Shown here: positions 5,424 to 7,139 of the stretch, piece by piece
Layout of the letters: every line of letters begins with the position of its first letter
Position numbering within the stretch: position 1 is the stretch's first letter
Assembly (NCBI GenBank): GCA_900772035.1
Contig: CAAGQE010000313.1
Coordinates: 1-7,139, forward strand
Origin: Candidatus Gastranaerophilales bacterium
GTDB lineage: Bacteria > Cyanobacteriota > Vampirovibrionia > Gastranaerophilales > Gastranaerophilaceae
DNA length: 7,139 nucleotides
Reading direction: 5' to 3'
Made by a program: the position numbers and the translations under genes
Notes under the pieces: generated by a model
What the model saw: the letters and a program-made list of their open reading frames with translations, nothing else
Told to the model about the DNA's origin: nothing
The model's database searches: none

Positions 5424-6494
5424 TTATATATTCATTGCTTTCAAGATGTCTGTCATATCAGCGCTTGTTTTCTTAACGTTTGCGCCTGCATATTTGATAG
5501 CGTTATCAGGGTCTTTAAGACCGTTACCTGTCAAGATACAAACGATTTTTGAACCTTCGTTGACTTTGTTTGCCTTGTTAGCCTTGATTAAACCTGCTAC
5601 CGAAGCGGCTGATGCGGGTTCACAAAGGATACCTTCTGTTGCGGCAATCATCTTGTATGCTTCTACGATTTCTTCATCTGTAACGCTGTTGATTTCGCCG
5701 CCTGACAAATCTCTTGCTCTTTCCGCTTGTTTCCAGCTTGCGGGGTTGCCGATTCTGATTGCGGTGGCGAGAGTTTCAGGGTGCATAATTCTTTCACCGC
5801 GAACGATTGCAGCGGCGCCTTCTGCTTCAAAGCCCATCATTTTCGGGAGATGTGTTGACTTGTTGATAGCGAGCCATTCTTCGTAGCCTTTGAAGTAAGC
5901 TGTGATGTTGCCTGCATTTCCGACGGGGATGAAGTGATAATCGGGAGCATCGCCGAGGGCTTCGATAATTTCAAATGCGCCTGATTTTTGACCTTCAATT
6001 CTGTACGGATTGAGTGAGTTTACAAGCGTTACGGGGTATTTTTCGGAAATTTCGATAACTCTTTCGAGTGCTTCGTCAAAGTTTCCGTTGATTGCGATAA
6101 TATTTGCACCGTACATCATTGCTTGAGAAAGTTTGCCGAGTGCAATGTATCCGTCAGGGATAAGTACGAAGGTTTTCATACCTGCTTTTGCACCGTATGC
6201 GGCAGCGGCTGCGCTTGTGTTACCTGTTGAAGCACAGATAATAGCGTTTGAACCTGCTTCTGCTGCTTTTGAAACAGCCATTGTCATACCGCGGTCTTTA
6301 AAACTTCCTGTCGGGTTTGAACCTTCAAACTTTAAGTAGATTTCGGCATCCAAACCGATTTTCTTTGCGAGGTTTTCAGCCTTAATTAACGGCGTGTTAC
6401 CTTCGTTTAATGTGATAACGGGAGTTTTGTCCGATACCGGTAAATATTCTCTGTATTTGTTAATTAAACCTTGATAATGTTTATCTGTACTCAT
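5424..6494 (-). CDS. thrC: Threonine synthase
   Basis: A pyridoxal-phosphate enzyme of fold type II that converts O-phospho-L-homoserine to L-threonine and phosphate. It has 356 residues, the short form seen in cyanobacteria and Bacillus rather than the longer enterobacterial or fungal type. Lys66 in [10 protein letters not shown] is the expected cofactor-binding lysine. Other family segments are NEGNTPLI (30-37), [15 protein letters not shown], the phosphate-binding [23 protein letters not shown] and [12 protein letters not shown], which complete the usual order of conserved regions. The ATG at 6494-6492 is preceded by AAGGA (minus strand, 6506-6502) at 7 nt. This ribosome site overlaps the stop codon of hom, so translation is probably coupled. 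The order hom-thrC is common; a homoserine kinase gene (thrB) is not seen here. Nothing in the sequence looks broken or transferred. Confidence 0.97.
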   Translation of the reverse strand: MSTDKHYQGLINKYREYLPVSDKTPVITLNEGNTPLIKAENLAKKIGLDAEIYLKFEGSNPTGSFKDRGMTMAVSKAAEAGSNAIICASTGNTSAAAAAYGAKAGMKTFVLIPDGYIALGKLSQAMMYGANIIAINGNFDEALERVIEISEKYPVTLVNSLNPYRIEGQKSGAFEIIEALGDAPDYHFIPVGNAGNITAYFKGYEEWLAINKSTHLPKMMGFEAEGAAAIVRGERIMHPETLATAIRIGNPASWKQAERARDLSGGEINSVTDEEIVEAYKMIAATEGILCEPASAASVAGLIKANKANKVNEGSKIVCILTGNGLKDPDNAIKYAGANVKKTSADMTDILKAMNI

Positions 6495-6504
6495 TTTTTT
6501 ATCC

Positions 6505-7139
6505 TTAATTCATTACTCTTATTAAATTATTTATTTTGATGATTGCTTGAGAATTTTTCATCTCTTTCAATGCATTTTTGATGTTCTTTTCTTTGCTTTT
6601 TGCTGTGATGACAACGACTTCTGCCGAGTTGTCGCCGTTTGAACCTTTTTGTAATATATCGGAAAGGTTTATGTTGTGATTTCCGCAAATTGTACCGATA
6701 ACACCGATTGAACCGGGGGTGTCGATAGTTGTCAAAGAAATGTAATATCTGTTTTCCGTTTCGCCGATTTCAATGCGTTCAGCCTCTTGGGTGTGGTTGC
6801 ATCTCATCATCGGAAGCGGATAATCGGTTGTTGAGATTTCAAAAGCGAGAGCCAAAATATCTCCGACAACGGAACTTGCAGTCGGCATTTCTCCTGCTCC
6901 GGGACCTGTGAACATAATTTCACCGACGGGTTGACCCGAAAGCATTACTGCGTTTGTAACGTTGTTGATTTTTGCGAGAACGTGTTCTTTCGGAACGAGC
7001 ATCGGGTGAACTCTTACGTCAGCTCTGCCGTTTTCGTCGAGTTTTGCAGTTGCGATTAACTTGATTTTGTAACCGAGTTCATTTGCAAACTTGATATCTC
7101 TGTCGGTAATTTTCGTGATACCTTCTCTGTATATTCCGC
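6505..7139 (-). CDS. hom: Homoserine dehydrogenase, partial (N-terminal NAD(P)-binding part outside window)
   Basis: Reduces aspartate-4-semialdehyde to homoserine. The frame is open from the right edge to the TAA at 6507-6505, giving the last 210 residues; an ATG at 7002 within it is not the start, since the upstream codons match the family. The visible part begins [20 protein letters not shown] and continues with [53 protein letters not shown], which are the core substrate-binding and dimer regions of the dehydrogenase. The last ~80 residues are an ACT domain ([20 protein letters not shown] onward), expected to sense threonine for feedback inhibition. This makes it the monofunctional, ACT-tailed type, not a fusion with aspartate kinase. 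It is the first gene of the visible minus-strand unit and is separated from thrC by 10 nt. Promoter and start lie outside the window. Confidence 0.96.
   Translation of the reverse strand, partial: GIYREGITKITDRDIKFANELGYKIKLIATAKLDENGRADVRVHPMLVPKEHVLAKINNVTNAVMLSGQPVGEIMFTGPGAGEMPTASSVVGDILALAFEISTTDYPLPMMRCNHTQEAERIEIGETENRYYISLTTIDTPGSIGVIGTICGNHNINLSDILQKGSNGDNSAEVVVITAKSKEKNIKNALKEMKNSQAIIKINNLIRVMN

Noticed and set aside
5446..5886. 146-codon plus-strand frame within thrC
   Set aside because: Antisense shadow of a secure gene; its Ala/Leu/Ile-rich product mirrors thrC codon composition rather than a real membrane protein.
6505..7002. A complete 165-residue gene starting at the ATG at 7002
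   Set aside because: The frame is open to the window edge and the 45 upstream codons match homoserine dehydrogenase ([17 protein letters not shown]). It is the tail of a longer gene, and no ribosome site precedes that ATG.

Overview
The window is a gene-dense, AT-rich piece of bacterial chromosome of housekeeping character, with no phage, transposon, CRISPR or tRNA/rRNA signature. Coding regions are moderately AT-rich, the non-coding gap at 1312-1419 is extremely so, and most genes have clear Shine-Dalgarno sites. A KdsC-type HAD phosphatase points to a Gram-negative-type envelope with Kdo or a related sugar acid. The short-form threonine synthase (opening near '[28 protein letters not shown]', split here as [14 protein letters not shown] and [14 protein letters not shown]) and the monofunctional ACT-tailed homoserine dehydrogenase look cyanobacteria-like. 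My best guess is a non-photosynthetic cyanobacterial relative (Melainabacteria/Vampirovibrionia type), but this is impression, not a database result.

Layout. Positions 1-1166, minus strand: rpsP (ribosomal protein S16 with a long Ala/Glu/Lys tail), a rho-independent terminator, then a gene running off the left edge that resembles CgeB-type glycosyltransferases. Positions 1167-1419: a divergent intergenic region. Its rpsP-proximal half is a structured, relatively GC-rich block of inverted repeats; its other half is an AT-rich promoter zone. Positions 1420-4921, plus strand: a tightly packed three-gene unit of kdsC-like phosphatase, a 570-residue TPR protein and aspartate kinase (lysC), with junctions of 0 and 1 nt. 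It ends at a hairpin (4945-4976) that can terminate transcription from both sides. Positions 4996-7139, minus strand: hom (3' part only), then thrC, then a 136-residue protein of unknown function, with short gaps of 10 and 17 nt.

Function. Aspartate kinase makes the first committed step from aspartate. Homoserine dehydrogenase and threonine synthase, encoded by the converging unit, act later in the threonine branch. The enzymes between them (aspartate-semialdehyde dehydrogenase, homoserine kinase) are not in the window. Feedback control is expected at LysC (two ACT domains) and Hom (one ACT domain).

Most interesting points: a well-formed Shine-Dalgarno plus in-frame ATG inside lysC, exactly where an independent ACT-only beta subunit would start; the structured rpsP leader with duplicated hairpin modules; an atypical KdsC-like active-site neighbourhood; and an unrecognised conserved-looking protein at the end of the threonine operon.
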